A stretch of 64,000 nucleotides of DNA, taken from the NCBI GenBank assembly GCA_009829735.1, contig CM020618.1, forward strand, positions 4,152,882 through 4,216,881, read 5' to 3'. Shown here piece after piece: positions 44,761-56,809 of the stretch. Position numbers and translations under genes: made by a program. Numbering within the stretch: the first letter of the stretch is position 1; every line of letters begins with the position of its first letter. This stretch comes from Pyropia yezoensis. Its lineage: Eukaryota; Rhodophyta; Bangiophyceae; Bangiales; Bangiaceae. The notes beneath the pieces were generated by a model, which had not been told where the DNA came from, made no database searches, and saw only the letters and a program-made list of their open reading frames with translations.

Positions 44761-46035
44761 GGATGAGAAGGGGGAAGAGAGGGGGGGGGGAGGGGGGGGG
44801 GTGGGCGAAGACCGTGGCAGGCAAAGAGGAGGAAGGGGAGGAGGGAGGGAACGGGGAGGCCTATCGGCGCGACCGAGGGATGGGCAAAAAATGTGGATGG
44901 ACGGAGGCGGGAAGGTGGGGGGGGGTGGGTGGGAGCGTGCGTGGCGGCGGGCGGCAGCGTCTGCGTGGCGGCGAGGGGGGGGGTGGCAGAGGGGGCGACG
45001 AGCACCAACCTCGAGGCCCCCGCCGAGGGGAGGAGGGGGGACGGACAGTAGCGGTGACGGTGATGGTGGTGAGGATGGGGAAAGGGAGGGCGTGGCGGGG
45101 GGGGAGGGCGGTGGGGGGGAAAAGGGGGGGGGGAGGGGGAAGGAGGCCACGACCACGCCGCTCCGCCGCCGAGGACGCGGCGTGTCGGCGTCGTCGCGGC
45201 TGGTCCCTCGCCCGCTGTCCGCCGTGCTGCGACCGTGGCAGCCGCCGGAGGGATAGCCGGGCAGCGGCAGGGGGGGGGGGGGGGTGCCCTTTTAGGGGCG
45301 CGCCCACCAAGCCGGTCGTGGCGGCGATGGGGAGGGGAGGCGGACGAGAGCGGGGCTGAGAGAGGAGAGACGGAGGGGTGCGCGGGCGTGGGCACCCTGT
45401 CGCCACCCGCCCGTCGCGCTGCCAACGCCACGAGGCCACGGGCGCCCGGCCCCGCCCTCCCCTCCCCCCCACCCCCCCCCAGGGGGCCCCTTCCCCCCCC
45501 CAAGGGGGAGGGGAGGGTGACCGCACTGCAGGGGCCCCCGGCGACGCCCCCCTTCACAGCCGCTGCCCCCTCCCGGGAGGGGGCACTCCCCCCCCCCCCC
45601 CCCCCCGCGTGCCCGTGTGCTGGCCGTGTGGGGGGAACAGCAGCCCGCCGGCCGGCGGGCGTCACCCGCCCGTGTGCCCCCCGCCACCGTCACGGGCGGG
45701 CGCCCGCCAGCGGGCCCGCCAGCGGTGGCGGGGCACACCTGCCAGCCCGCGGCAGGCGGGGGCGCGAACGCAGGGGGAGGGGGGCGGGCGGGGGGGGGGT
45801 GCAGGGCAGACCGCGTCAGCGGGAGAGTGGACTCGGCGCTGCGCCCGCCGCCGTCACTCCCGGCGCCCCCCCGCCGGCACTCACGGCGCAGACAACAACA
45901 ACAGCGGGCAACAGCAACGGCAGGTCCCCCCCGCGCGCGCGTGTGGCCACGCCCGAGACAAGACCACACTCGCGGCAGAGCGGGGGCGGCGGCAGCGGCA
46001 CGGGATGAGGGTGAGGATGCGCGGCGGATCGATCG

Positions 46036-46067
<32 letters not shown>

Positions 46068-48374
46068 GGCCGGCGCGGGGGGCCCCCCCCGTGGCGTTGC
46101 CCCTTCCTTTCCCCCCCCCCCCCCCCCCCATATTGCCCCGTGGGGGGGGGGGGGGGGGGGAAGGGGGAAGACGGCAGGCGTGAGGAGCAGCTGCTGTAGC
46201 AGCGTGGCTGTGTGCTCCCGGAGCATCCGCAGAGGGGGGGGGGTATTTGGTCTGCAAGAACAGTGTGCACCCCCCACCAAGGGGCGCCACGCCGCCGTGG
46301 CGGCGGGCCTCCACCCGGACCCCACCCCCCCAGCGGGCCCGCGCCGTGGCGCGCCGCCCCACGCCGGCAAGAAGAGGGAGAAGGTGGCGGCGGCAGAGAG
46401 CGCGGCGGGCGCGTGCGCGCACCCGCCGGGGGGGGGGAGGGGTTGGGGGTTGAAGGGGGGAGGGGAGTGGGGGCGGAGCCGGCCGGCCGGTAAACGCCGT
46501 CGACGCTCCGTCGACGCACGAGGGAGGGGGCCTGCGTCGGGAAACGGTGCCATTCCCGACGGCAAGGGGGAGAGGAGGGGGTGGTAGGGGAGCGAGGAGC
46601 CTACCAATGACCATGGCGCCCCGCCCGACGCGTCGACGATGGGCGCTGTGGCCGCCACGAGGGCCGCCGCTGTGGCACGGCTGTGGCAGCTGTGGCCGCC
46701 TATGGAGGGCGGGCTGTGAGGCACGGTTTGCAAGAGGGGGCCTTGCGCGGCGTTTGTTGGCTACACGCTGTGGCCGTGTGGGCAGCGTCTGGCTGGATAT
46801 GCTCAGCACGTTGATCCCCTCCGCAAGACGCGAAGAAACGGCTCTCACCATGTCATGGTGACCGTGTGCTCTCAGTCTGGGTTGTTTGATGCTCGTGATC
46901 AGCACTAGTCGCCAACTAGATACGCTGGGAACTGCACTGGGTTGGCCTCAGCTCGACTTAAAACAGACGAGACAGTTACAAGAATACAAAAACAACAGTT
47001 GTATGTACTTACTCACGCTATGAGCTGGTGTTATTGGGTACTTTAGCTGGTGTTATTGGGTACTTATCTCTGCTGATGGCCCTATTTGTTGACAAAGCAA
47101 GTTGTCAAACCGAGACAGGTTACGCTAAAACAGAAACAAGGTCTGCACTACGCGGCCGTGCCCGTCCCCCGTTCGGCTGTCGCAGAAACCCGGCCATCCA
47201 CCCAGTCGCTGCCAGTGTTTGGCCTGCGCCTCCCTCCAGAGGCGCGAGGCCCCACCGTGCAGGGCAGTTTGCCAGCCGGTCGGCCCATGACACTGGCCCA
47301 GGGGCCGTCGGGAAGCAGTGCAGGCAAGCGGGGCCCCCCCCCCCGCCCACCCGCCCCCACCCACAGCGCATCCTTCCGCCCTCCCGAGCAGCGTCACCGT
47401 CGTCGGCCGCGCGCCCTGCGGGCAGGCGAGCAGGCAGGCACGCCTGGTCGTGCCGCGCCTCCCCCGCCGGCCCGCCCCCCCCGCGCACCCGCGCCCGCCC
47501 GCCCGCCGCCCGCCCTGCAGCCGGCCGTGTCCCTGCCGCGGCCGCAACGTTGCCGCCGCGGCCAGCCGCCACGGTCACGCGCGGCAGCTCTCTTCCACCC
47601 TCCCTCCCTCCCTCCCCCCCCCCCCCCCCCCCCCCTCCCATCCGCGTGCCAACGGCCAGAGCCGGCCTCTGGGCCGCCCTGGCCCCCCGTCGTGCCGCGA
47701 CGCAGACACACAGACGCCCGTGTGTCCGCCGCCTCGGTGCTTACTGGGGATGAGGTTGGTCGCCCGCGGGACGCGGCGTGGCAGCAAGCCCGGCGCTGGG
47801 GCGGGCTGACCGCCCCCCCTCCCCCGCGCCTCCCCCGCGCCTCATCATCCCGCCGACGGCCGGGTGGCCGCCCCGCCCGACACCACCCCCCCCGCCCCCC
47901 TGGCCCTACTGGGTAGCTAGCTCGCCCAAGGGGAAGGGAGGCGCTGCCAGCATGAAAACGCGGCCGCGACAATGACAACGCGGGGTAGGGAGCGGGGGCC
48001 CCCCAGGCTGGGAACGTGGTTCGGGTGGGGAGGCCGACGCGCGGCCCCAACAGGGGCGCCGCCGGGGCTCTATGTATGTATCTACCTATACATCCGTACG
48101 GCCACTCCTGCATACGAAAAAGTGTGGGTGGGGGGTGACCTCTCGCCCCCCCCCTCCCCCCGCTTCCCCCCCTCACCCACTCCCGAGTCGGGCGCGTACG
48201 GACCCCTCTCCACGCCCACGCCCCATGCATGGAGCGCCGTGCCGACCACTTGGAGTCAACACCACAGGCGAGACGACAAGAAGGAAAGCAAAAAAAAATG
48301 ATGCGTACTGGCAAGTACATTGTTTGTGTGGGCGCGGGGGAAGAGGGCCGCGCGGGAAGCACCGCACCGGCGGG

Positions 48375-48375
<1 letters not shown>

Positions 48376-48411
<36 letters not shown>
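48376..48411. repeat. G36 homopolymer tract
   Basis: 36 consecutive G residues in non-coding sequence. Confidence 0.9.
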
Positions 48412-48413
<2 letters not shown>

Positions 48414-49445
48414 GCTTTGCCATGCCGCCCGCCGCCACTGCGCATCCCCCCTCCCGCCAACTCCTTCAACGGGATCCTCTGCTACGGCGGACAGCGCTGC
48501 CCCTGCCGGGCGGGGTCCCGCGCCCCCCGCGGGGGACGCAAAGAGCCCCGCCGCCGCGGCACAAACTCCCCCCCCCCCCCCCCCCCCCCCCCCCCGACCG
48601 ACCCCACAGGTGAAGAGAAAAAGAGGCGTAGGAGCGTACCGTGCCTTTGTGAGGGGGCCTTCTGCGGGGGGAGGCGGCGGGGGGGGGTGGGGGGAGCGGA
48701 CAGCGGTTGTCCTCTCTGACAGGAGCAACGCTGTCTCTGGTGCAGCAAGGTCGGCCTAGGGGCCGGCCGTCGCACGCACAGAAGGAACGCGCTGTCCGCG
48801 ACAGTGCGGGGTAAGGATGGGCACAGGGGCTGTCCGCGGCCCAGAGGGGTAGCTTTGGAGGCTAAGGATGGGCACAGGGGCGCGGCGAGCCTGTCTCGTG
48901 CACCGGTGGGGAGGTAAGTGGGGCAAAGGGCGCCGTCCCCCTTTAGCCGGCGCCCCCCCCGCAGAGGGCCCCTCCCCAAGGCACGGGACGCTCCTTCGCT
49001 TGCCCGTGCCAGCGTGCGTCACCCCTCTGCTCCTCGTGTATCTAGGTCCCCACACCCCGCCCATCTCGATACATACTGACACTGGCACCGTAACCTCAAG
49101 GCGGTACTGTACAGTAAAGTACAGCGACGGCCAGCAGCACAGCCATGGACAGCCGCGCTCCACGGCGGGCACGGACTGCACGCGGCGGGCCGCCCAGCGC
49201 GCGGGGGCCTCGACCGGGTTGGCGTGGCGCCGCCCGCGGCAGGGGCGGCCGCCCATGCGTGCTCTACAGAGCGCATCCGCACAAGAACGCCGCCGGCCTC
49301 TGCCGCTCATCATCGAGTGGAACAGTGGTGGGGGGGGGTGGGGGGCGCCGCCCGCCCGTCGCCTCCCCGCCGTCGCCGCCGCCGCCGTCGCTGCCGCCGT
49401 CGTGGCTGCCGCCGCCGTCGTCGTCGCCGCCGCCGCCGTCGTCGT

Positions 49446-49479
<34 letters not shown>

Positions 49480-49691
49480 GAGCCACCGCGCATCGGCAGC
49501 CGACACGGTTCCCGCGGGCGGCGGCGCCCGCGGCGCGCCGCGACAGACGTTGCGCCGGCGCGGGCGCCGCAGCCAGCCGCCGCGTGCGCCCGACGGCGCC
49601 TCTGGGATGGGGGCCCAGACACTCACAAAGCCGAGGCGGGTGGTCACCAAGGGGGGGGGGGGGGCGCCCCGCGCGGGGGGGCTGACCGCAG

Positions 49692-49717
<26 letters not shown>
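49692..49717. repeat. A26 homopolymer tract
   Basis: 26 consecutive A residues in an otherwise GC-rich spacer. It could be the poly(A) end of a retroposed sequence, but no source gene is recognised. Confidence 0.85.
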
Positions 49718-49722
<5 letters not shown>

Positions 49723-50032
49723 CAAGGAGCAGGGCCTCCACCCGACCGCAGCCGGGGCCTCACACAGCACCACTGCACAACACCCGCGCCACACGACGGC
49801 CCGTCCCCGCGCCACAGATGGCCCACGCATGGGGGGTGGCGCGGGGAGAGGGCCGGCAGGCCAACCACCCCCGCCGCCACCACCGCCACCGTCTGTGCGG
49901 CCAAAAGGGGTGGTGGGTGCGGGTGCCCGGCGGCCCTCGGGGAACAACTATTTAGGATCGTCACCGGCCGGCTGGCTGGGCTCGACGGCACCGCGGCGGG
50001 GGCCGCCGGCGCGCGCCGCCCGCGAGCATCCA

Positions 50033-50680
50033 GCGCAGCACAGCTTATCGCCTGTCAAACTTTTCTTGCTTTTTTGGGAAATTCTCGAGCAAAAACCTGC
50101 ATAAAACCTGCATCGACCCCCCCTCAAGGCATCATAGACACCGCTTTTACCCCCGCTTCTTGCTTTCTGCCTACAACAGCTCGGGCGATTGGTAGTCGCC
50201 ACCTCCCTAGGTATGACCGGAAGCGCACGGGGCAGGAGAGCACTCTCGTGAAGCGCAAAGAAGCGACCGACCATCGCTACGCTTGGGAGCAATGTTTATA
50301 CAACGCGTTTAAAAACCGCACAATCTCTCGCACTGGTTAAGCAAAAATCTGCGCGACGACAGCTTTCGAGAGTCTGCACGGAAAAATCTCTCCGCCTTGC
50401 TCAACATCTACAACGTGAATTCTGACCAATGGAACGCTCCGTCCAGCAAACAGCAGCGCCACCGCTGTTGTCATTGGTTGACAGAACACCGACAGCGGCC
50501 GTCGTGTCGGTCATCCTGGTGGAGATTCTTTGGCCTCAGCCCATCCCCTCGATCAAAAAAGCAAAATTCTGCTCGAGCCGTTCATTTTCGTGCTCGAGCA
50601 GGGCAAGAATTTGCACAACGAAGCAAGAGATCTGGCCAAAATCGGGCTTGTATCTTGACACGGGATAAGCAGTGCTGCGC
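50033..50680. mobile_element. 648-bp TIR element, non-autonomous
   Basis: The left end GCGCAGCACAGCTTATCGCC plus TGTCAA (50033-50058) is matched in inverted orientation by 50655-50680, with 23 of 26 bases identical. The match may extend two or three bases outward (CCa/CCt). Subterminal direct repeats AAAACCTGCAT (about 50092-50113) and an internal hairpin built on GCTCGAGCAG (50561-50578 with 50592-50614) are present. The interior is clearly less GC-rich than the flanks and has no transposase-like frame. No target duplication was found. Confidence 0.7.
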
Positions 50681-53513
50681 AGGGCGCCAGCACCGACGCG
50701 GAAGGTGAAAAAACCATTTCGGCTGCTAACCCCCCCCACACCCTAAGAATCGGGGAGGTAAGATCGGCCTTGCAGACCCACCAGAGGCCGCTTTCACCGC
50801 ACCCCCATGGGCAGCTTGAGGAGTTACTTCTTGGTAAAGGTGTAGTTGTAGTTGCTGTCCCTAGTCCAGAGCTAGTAAGGTAGACCTGTAGCGAGGCAGT
50901 TTTGTTTTTTATATCGACCCGGCATTAGCGTGCTAATGTCGCCACCATCCTCAGCCATTCCATCATCCTCCCCCCCCTCCGCCATGCGCAGTACAGCTCT
51001 CTGCCCCCATCCACCCTGCCCTCCCCCCCGCTGGTCCTTCCTACCGCCTGCTGTCCATGCATTAAAGCAGCATCGGCAAACTTCGCTGTCGCCACTGTCC
51101 CCGCTTCCAACCACCCAACTCCGCCCCAAACAACCCCCACCACGCGCGAGACACATCGCCTAGCTTCCCCCCCTCCCTTGCCCGCTCCGACCTTCCCACA
51201 GCAGCCGTTACTTCCGATGCACCCCCAACTCTGCCCCTGTACGTCTGCCTCTTCTCAACAACCTCAAAACCCGCTCGCACCATCCGACGCCCGTCCCGCT
51301 ACGTACCGTCTTCCACGCACACCCCGCTCCCGCTGCCGTTGCCACAAACATACACAGCGCCGCCGCCACCGCCAGCCCACCCAGCGCCGACCTCCACCGT
51401 CCCCTGCCGTGCCCCCTCCCCCCCAACTCTACCCCGGCGCGACAGCGGCGGCGGCGGCAGCGGCGCCGGTGATGCCAGCGTGCTCTCCTGCAAGCACAAA
51501 AGAGTCAGTGCGCAGGGCACATAAGCATCAGTCAAAAAAGAAGGGGAGGGGGAAGACCAGCAAGGGCAATGGAGACAGCAGGAGAGTGGGTGTGTTGGGG
51601 AGATGAAAAGGGGCGATGAGGGGTGGAGAGGTCTCGAGCCGGCGGCCAGCCGGCGGTCAAAACGGTGGTCGAGCAGGTGGCCGAGCCGGCGGCCGAGCCG
51701 GTGGCCGAGCCACCGCCGCCGACGCCGCCGCTGCCGTCGCCGCGCGCGACCCAGGCAGACGTAGCCCTCGTTGCGCGGCCGCAAACGGCGGTGCCGGTGC
51801 CGGTGCCGGCTGCCACCACTGCCGCCGCTAACCCCTCCCCCGCGGGCGGGCGTGGCACCAGCTTGGGGGCCTGCAGGCCGACCACGACCGGCGGGGACGG
51901 CACCGGCTTCGGCGGCGGCCGCGGCGGCGGCACTGGCGATGGATGGATTGTGCTGACTTGGCGCTTGGTGAATGCCAGCGGGCGAGCTCTTGGGGTGGGG
52001 ATTGCGCTGTCCACGTGGACGTGCTCGATAAAAGCGCGCCCTTTTTTACCCAATCATCGTTGAGACCGCTCGCAGAAGCGACACAGATCCGGCCTCGTCC
52101 AATCATAAGGCGGATGCGGTGCCCGAGAGTGACCTGGCAAATCCAGCCGCGCGCGCCATGGTCGCCGTGTAGCCCTCCGTCTCGGAGCCCTCCTACGTGT
52201 TCCTCCCCGTCCCTATGTACCCCCGTTCAGCCTTCCCCCCCTCCCCCATGTTGCCCCCCTCCCCCCCGCCCCCTCCCCCTCCTCTGGAACTCTCCGTCCC
52301 CCCCCCCCCCCCCTTCTACCCCGCTCCTGCCTTTGACCTCTCGTCTGCTCTTTCTCTCCCCCGCCTCTCTCCACCGCGAGCTGACAATAGCGTGGACGCT
52401 TTCTCAGTCTAAGGGGCGTCCGGAGGAGCTCGTGAGATGGCGGCGGCAGCGGCTGGCGTTGGGCGGCGGGAGCGCGAGCGGATGGCACGGTTTGGTCGGC
52501 TACGTGCGGTACGGGAGGGTTGACTTTGTGGGGTGCAGGCGGGCGGATGAACTGGCGGAGGGGGAGCCGTGGGAGACGCGGGAGGCTACGCGGGCTCGAC
52601 CAAGGGGGGGGGGGGGGGGGCGGCAGAGGGGGGGTTACGGGGCCTGGGCGGTGGAGGGGGGTTTTGTCTGTTGGTGTGGCTTGATTGTTGTATCGCATTG
52701 GGGGTCATGTACGGCAAGGCGGGCTGCTGGTAGGCTGGAATTGGGGAGGGGCGGTAACTGTGTTTGTGAGGGTCCGAGGGGAAAGAGAGGGAGGGGTGGG
52801 GGGCGCGTCGGCGACGGCCAGGCGGGATGGTCCTCCCCGCGAGGGTGGAGGGGGTCGCTCATCATGCTGCGTGCTCTGCATGAGCGCAGGCTGTTGCTAA
52901 TGATTAATCCTCAAACTAAACAACAAACTAAGCGGGTTGTGGAGACCAAACCCGGAAGAAGTTACTACGCACCTCGTCAATGAGGAGTTGCTGGGCCCCT
53001 CGACGTGGCACTGGCCACGTGGACGGGGGGCTCCCCTGAATCACTACAGGGGGGTTATCCGCCCCCCCCTGATGGGCCGAGGGAGAGGGGGGGGGGTTTA
53101 CCGTCGATTGGTTGGTCCAGAGTGGTTATTCGTCCAAATGGTTTTAGTATGTACGCAACGCGAGCGGCGCCCGGGCGGGTAGGAAGCGAAATAGTCCCCT
53201 TGACCTTGAGCCGCCCGCCCCCGACGGCGCGCTGGAAGGTAGGTAGGTGACCTAGCCGGGACGACCAGGCGGCCGCCGCCCGGCGTGACCACAGACGGGA
53301 TACGGCGTCCAAGGCGGCCCCCCATCCGCGGCCGGGGGCGCGGGGTGGTGGCCACCGTGACGTGAGCCCCGCCGCCTGCGGAAAGACACGGCGGGCGTCG
53401 CCAGGCGCCGTGGCGTCAGCGGGAGGCCCCCACACCCCTAGTTAAGGTGGGCATCCTGGCTTTTGTTCACACCAATCTTTCCAGCAGACGTGGAGGCCTG
53501 CCACTGGCTGGAG
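50681..53513. other. spacer with ambiguous open frames
   Basis: Frames are open on both strands at 51530-52060 (Ala/Pro/Val repeats such as VAEPAAEPVAEPP on +) and at 51943-52983 on +, with no recognised domain, so no gene is called. Several low-GC patches occur (50740-50950 and 52880-52990). Confidence 0.35.
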
Positions 53514-53549
53514 CAAAAATTGGGGGCACTTTCGTGCCCCCAATTTTTG
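53514..53549. repeat. perfect 16-bp hairpin with TTTC loop
   Basis: CAAAAATTGGGGGCAC (53514-53529), TTTC, then the exact reverse complement (53534-53549). Same architecture as the hairpin at 14105 but a different sequence. Confidence 0.85.
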
Positions 53550-54232
53550 GTCACCGCCCCACAGAGCCCGTGAGAGGGGGATGCGTCGCACCGGCGTCTT
53601 CCGCGCCCAGTTCTTGCGCATCCACGTCCCCATAGCACCCAGGGTCTGCGACCGGTGGTCGACCACCCCGGCCGCGGCGTTATCTCTACCCCCTCACTGC
53701 TCTCCCTGTCGTCGATTACTGAGCTAACGGGGATAGGGCCGGGGGGTGTGAGTGATGGAGGGGGTGGGGTGGGCCGGCGGCGGTCGCGGCGAGGCGGGAG
53801 GGGCTTGCACCGCGACACGATGAAGACAGTGTGTGGTCCGTGCAGCGATTTTTCGACGAGTCGCGACTCCCCGGCATGACCTGTTCTCCAATGTCTCCCA
53901 TCTGACCTCCCACAGACGGCTGCAACGAGGGCTATGGCGACCACGTGTGCATTTTTCAATGATTGTGTGGTGCTTGATGCAGAAGTAAAGGAAAAAACTT
54001 GACAGACTGTGGTTGGGCCAATGCGGTGCCAGAATTGCTTCAGCGCCGGATCGAATTGAACGTGCTCAGCCAATGCGGAAGGGGCGCGGCCCTGAAAACC
54101 CAGGATGCCCGGCAACAGCCGTCTTAACTAGGGGTGCCCACCGCCGGCGTCAGCACCCCCAGGGCCTCCCCCCCGCGGGCGGCCGGGCTGACCACAGCCC
54201 TCAGGCCTGCCAGGCACTGGCCGCGTCAACGA

Positions 54233-54268
<36 letters not shown>

Positions 54269-54336
54269 ATACCATTGGATCGTATTTAAATCTTGATTGA
54301 TGCTGCACACAGGACTACCGGACTCTCGAGCCACCG
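53550..54336. other. spacer without supported gene
   Basis: A minus-strand frame (53438-54115) is open, but its product shows no known motif. A C run lies at 54239-54268. Confidence 0.35.
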
Positions 54337-54462
54337 GAGCCTGGATATCCAGGCACGTCGTCCTGGATATCCAGGCAATCTGAGCTCTGAGGCGCATCCA
54401 CAGCCTATCAAAGTCCGGACAATCCAGGTGCTCGATATCCAGGCAGCCTGGATATCCCGGTA
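54337..54462. repeat. GATATC palindrome array, locus 1
   Basis: Several copies of a palindrome close to CCTGGATATCCAGG (about 54339, 54361 and 54447) plus a partial copy TCGATATCCAGG near 54432. Same family as loci at 56481 and 60298. Confidence 0.75.
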
Positions 54463-56480
54463 AGAGTTTTCTGTAGGGTCGGAGCCCCCCGGCCACGCGG
54501 CGCCGCGCCGCGGGTGGCCCCAGGGGGGCCGGAAGCCGCCACCGCCGCGCGCCCACCCCCCCCCCCGCCGGGATCTTCCCCGCGGCAACGGGCGGGCGGC
54601 GGCAAAGTGGCGGGGAGCTCCCGGCGGCGGCGGCGACGGCGGCGCACGCAGCAGCCGCGGCGGCCACCGACACCGCGGCGGGGCGCGCGGGCTGGGGGCC
54701 CGTCGCACCGCGACGCCGCCAGTCGCCCCCCACCAGCGACCCCCGCACGTCCGCCCACCGCCCCGTCCTCACCGCCGTGGGGCGCCCCCGCCCGCCGCCG
54801 TCGACGGCCACCGGCGGCCCCGTCGGCGGGCGAAGGCGCGCGCGGGCAACGCCCGGCGGGCGGCCGCGACGGCCGACGCGCGGCGGCGGCACCGGGGCGC
54901 ACCCCAAAGGCGGCGGGCCCCGCGGCTGCTTGCACTCGCCGGTCTGGTGCCGTCCCTTCCCCCCCCCCCCCCCCCCCTCCCCCACCCACCTTACCCCGCC
55001 CCGCCGCCCCCGCCTTGCGCGCGGCCACGGGTGCTGACGCCCGTGCCGCGGGCGGCCGCGGCGGCGTCCCAGCCGGCCGGTGCGGCATGGCAGTCGCCAG
55101 CTTGGGGCGGTGCGGTCGACGCCGCCACGCGGTGGGGAGCAGCCGCGCCCCGCGGGGGGCGGGCGCCGGGCCTGGCGGGCCACGGTGGCGCCGGTGGGGG
55201 GGGCTCGACGCCCTTGCGGTACTGTACCCTGCAGCGGGGCGAGGAGGGGCGCCACCGGTGCGGGGGCGCTCGGCTTTGTGGCCTGCCGCACCGCCCGAGG
55301 CGGCCGACCAGCCGGCTCCCCCTGCTCACCGTCAGCGGTGCGCGTCGCCGAGGTGCCGCGCGACCGGTAGGTAGGGGGTCCATCCTGTGGGCAGACACCG
55401 ACCGGGCCGTCGGGCGGCGGTGGATCTGTGGGGTGGGGTGGCACGCCGTCGCCCTGCAGGCCCCAGCTGGGGGCGGCAGCCGCGGTGAGCGACGGGAGCG
55501 CCATGCGCTCCCGCGCCGCTGGTGGGAAGCGCCTCCGTCGGCTGTCCCCAGTGCCCCAAGGCCTAGGGCACAGCGGGTGTGGGGCAACCCGCCCCCCCCT
55601 CCCCACCCCTCCCCCCTGGCGAGTGCCCTCACCCGCTACGTGCGTCACCCAACCGCATCTTGCCGGCCCCGGTGGCCGAGGCGACGATGCCCCACGGCGC
55701 CTCCGGCAGTGGCGGCGGGTGTGGGTGGCCCAAGCGACCCCACCCCGTCTCGACGCCCCAGAATGCCCCCAGCTGCCAGGGCCGTTGCGCTCGCCGTCGT
55801 CGAGCGTGTCGCAGAGGAGGCAGGCAAGGGCGGCGGCGGCGGCTTGGGACGAACCGGGCAGGACCGCTCGGCCGGCGGGCGCTCCTGCCGCCAGCCACCA
55901 CCGCCACCACACGGGCGTGCCTACCGTGGCGCCACCCACGAGCCCCCCCGCCCCCGGCGCTATTGCGTCGCCGCACACGGGGGGCGCCCACCGCCCACCA
56001 CCCAAGCCGCCGCTGTGACCGCCGCCACCGCGGGGGCGCCCCCTGCCCCCCCGCACCCCTCCCTGGGTGGGTGGGGGGATACCGTACATGGACGCCGTAC
56101 TGGCGCTGAGGGGCATGCTATGGCTTCGTGTGGTAGAGGGCACGCCGCCGCAGCCGGCAGTGACCCCAACAACCACGAAGTGGGGGTCTCTGGCCGTGGC
56201 GGCGGCAGGGAGCGGGGCAAGGTTGTGTTCTGTCCTGAATGTTGATTCTTCCTGTAACCGGCCCCGGGATTATTTCCCGTCGGTCGCCGCGTCGGCGGCG
56301 TACGCGACGACCGACCGCCTGCGAGGGAGGGCCGTCGCTGCGCAACGGCCGCCGCGGAGCGCGACGCACACCATTGGGTGCCACGCCCTCTCCCGCTTCC
56401 TCTCCCGCGCGTCGCCCTCTCCCTGCCCTACAGAAAATAGTGCGCCCCAAAATCTAGGTTACTGACACGTCCTAGTAGAA
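54463..56480. other. GC-rich spacer
   Basis: Long minus- and plus-strand frames overlap here (54128-56176 on -, 54947-56245 on +). Both translate to Arg/Gly/Pro-rich sequence without domains. GGTACTGTACC is at 55219. I cannot choose a gene. Confidence 0.35.
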
Positions 56481-56564
56481 ACCTGGACATCGAGGTCGGG
56501 AGGACCCCGATATCGAGGTCCTGGAAACCTCGATATCGAGGTCCTGGAAACCTCGATATCCAGG
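56481..56564. repeat. GATATC palindrome array, locus 2
   Basis: A near-tandem array with a period of about 23 bp, built on GAAACCTCGATATCGAGGTC. Four units are present, each centred on a palindrome of the form CCTCGATATCGAGG or a close variant. Confidence 0.8.
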
Positions 56565-56809
56565 CTGAAGGCCCCCCGCAGGATGCCATAGGCACAGAAA
56601 CACAAACCCAGATAATGAAACTTTCAACGGTCCACGGCGAACGTCACAACTGCTGCGGGTCAACCACAGCCATCCGCTGTGTGACTACATCACACAGAGC
56701 ATGGCTGTGGTTGGTAGATTTTTGTGGTCCAGGAGCCAATCATACGACGCCATTCGTGGTCCAAAGTTTTGGGAAGCACGCTTTAACAATGCGCTCTATG
56801 TGAGAAAGA
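56565..56809. other. low-GC spacer
   Basis: Short spacer after palindrome array 2, with no supported feature. Confidence 0.4.

Larger units (their letters stand above)
44709..50032. other. gene-poor GC-rich spacer
   Basis: No supported gene in 5.3 kb. 44761-46600 contains G/C runs including long C runs near 46030-46065 and 46108-46130 and G runs near 46142-46160. A lower-GC patch at 46850-47120 includes a direct duplication of AGCTGGTGTTATTGGGTACT around 47022-47065. 48376-48411 is a G36 run. GTACTGTACAGTA is at 49104-49116, and A26 at 49692-49717. Frames near 49260-49620 on - encode Ala/Thr or Asp/Gly repeats only. Confidence 0.4.

Noticed and set aside
46860-47110. Low-GC patch with a duplicated AGCTGGTGTTATTGGGTACT
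   Set aside because: A simple 22-bp tandem duplication with no inverted ends or coding capacity, so not listed as an element.
49264-49622. Minus-strand frame with Asp/Gly or Ala/Thr repeats
   Set aside because: It is a pure (GTC/GCC)n-type triplet repeat on all frames, without a flanking domain.
54128-56176. A 682-codon minus-strand frame
   Set aside because: Gly/Arg/Pro-rich throughout, overlapping an equally open plus-strand frame, and it contains a palindrome array at its 3' part. No domain supports it.
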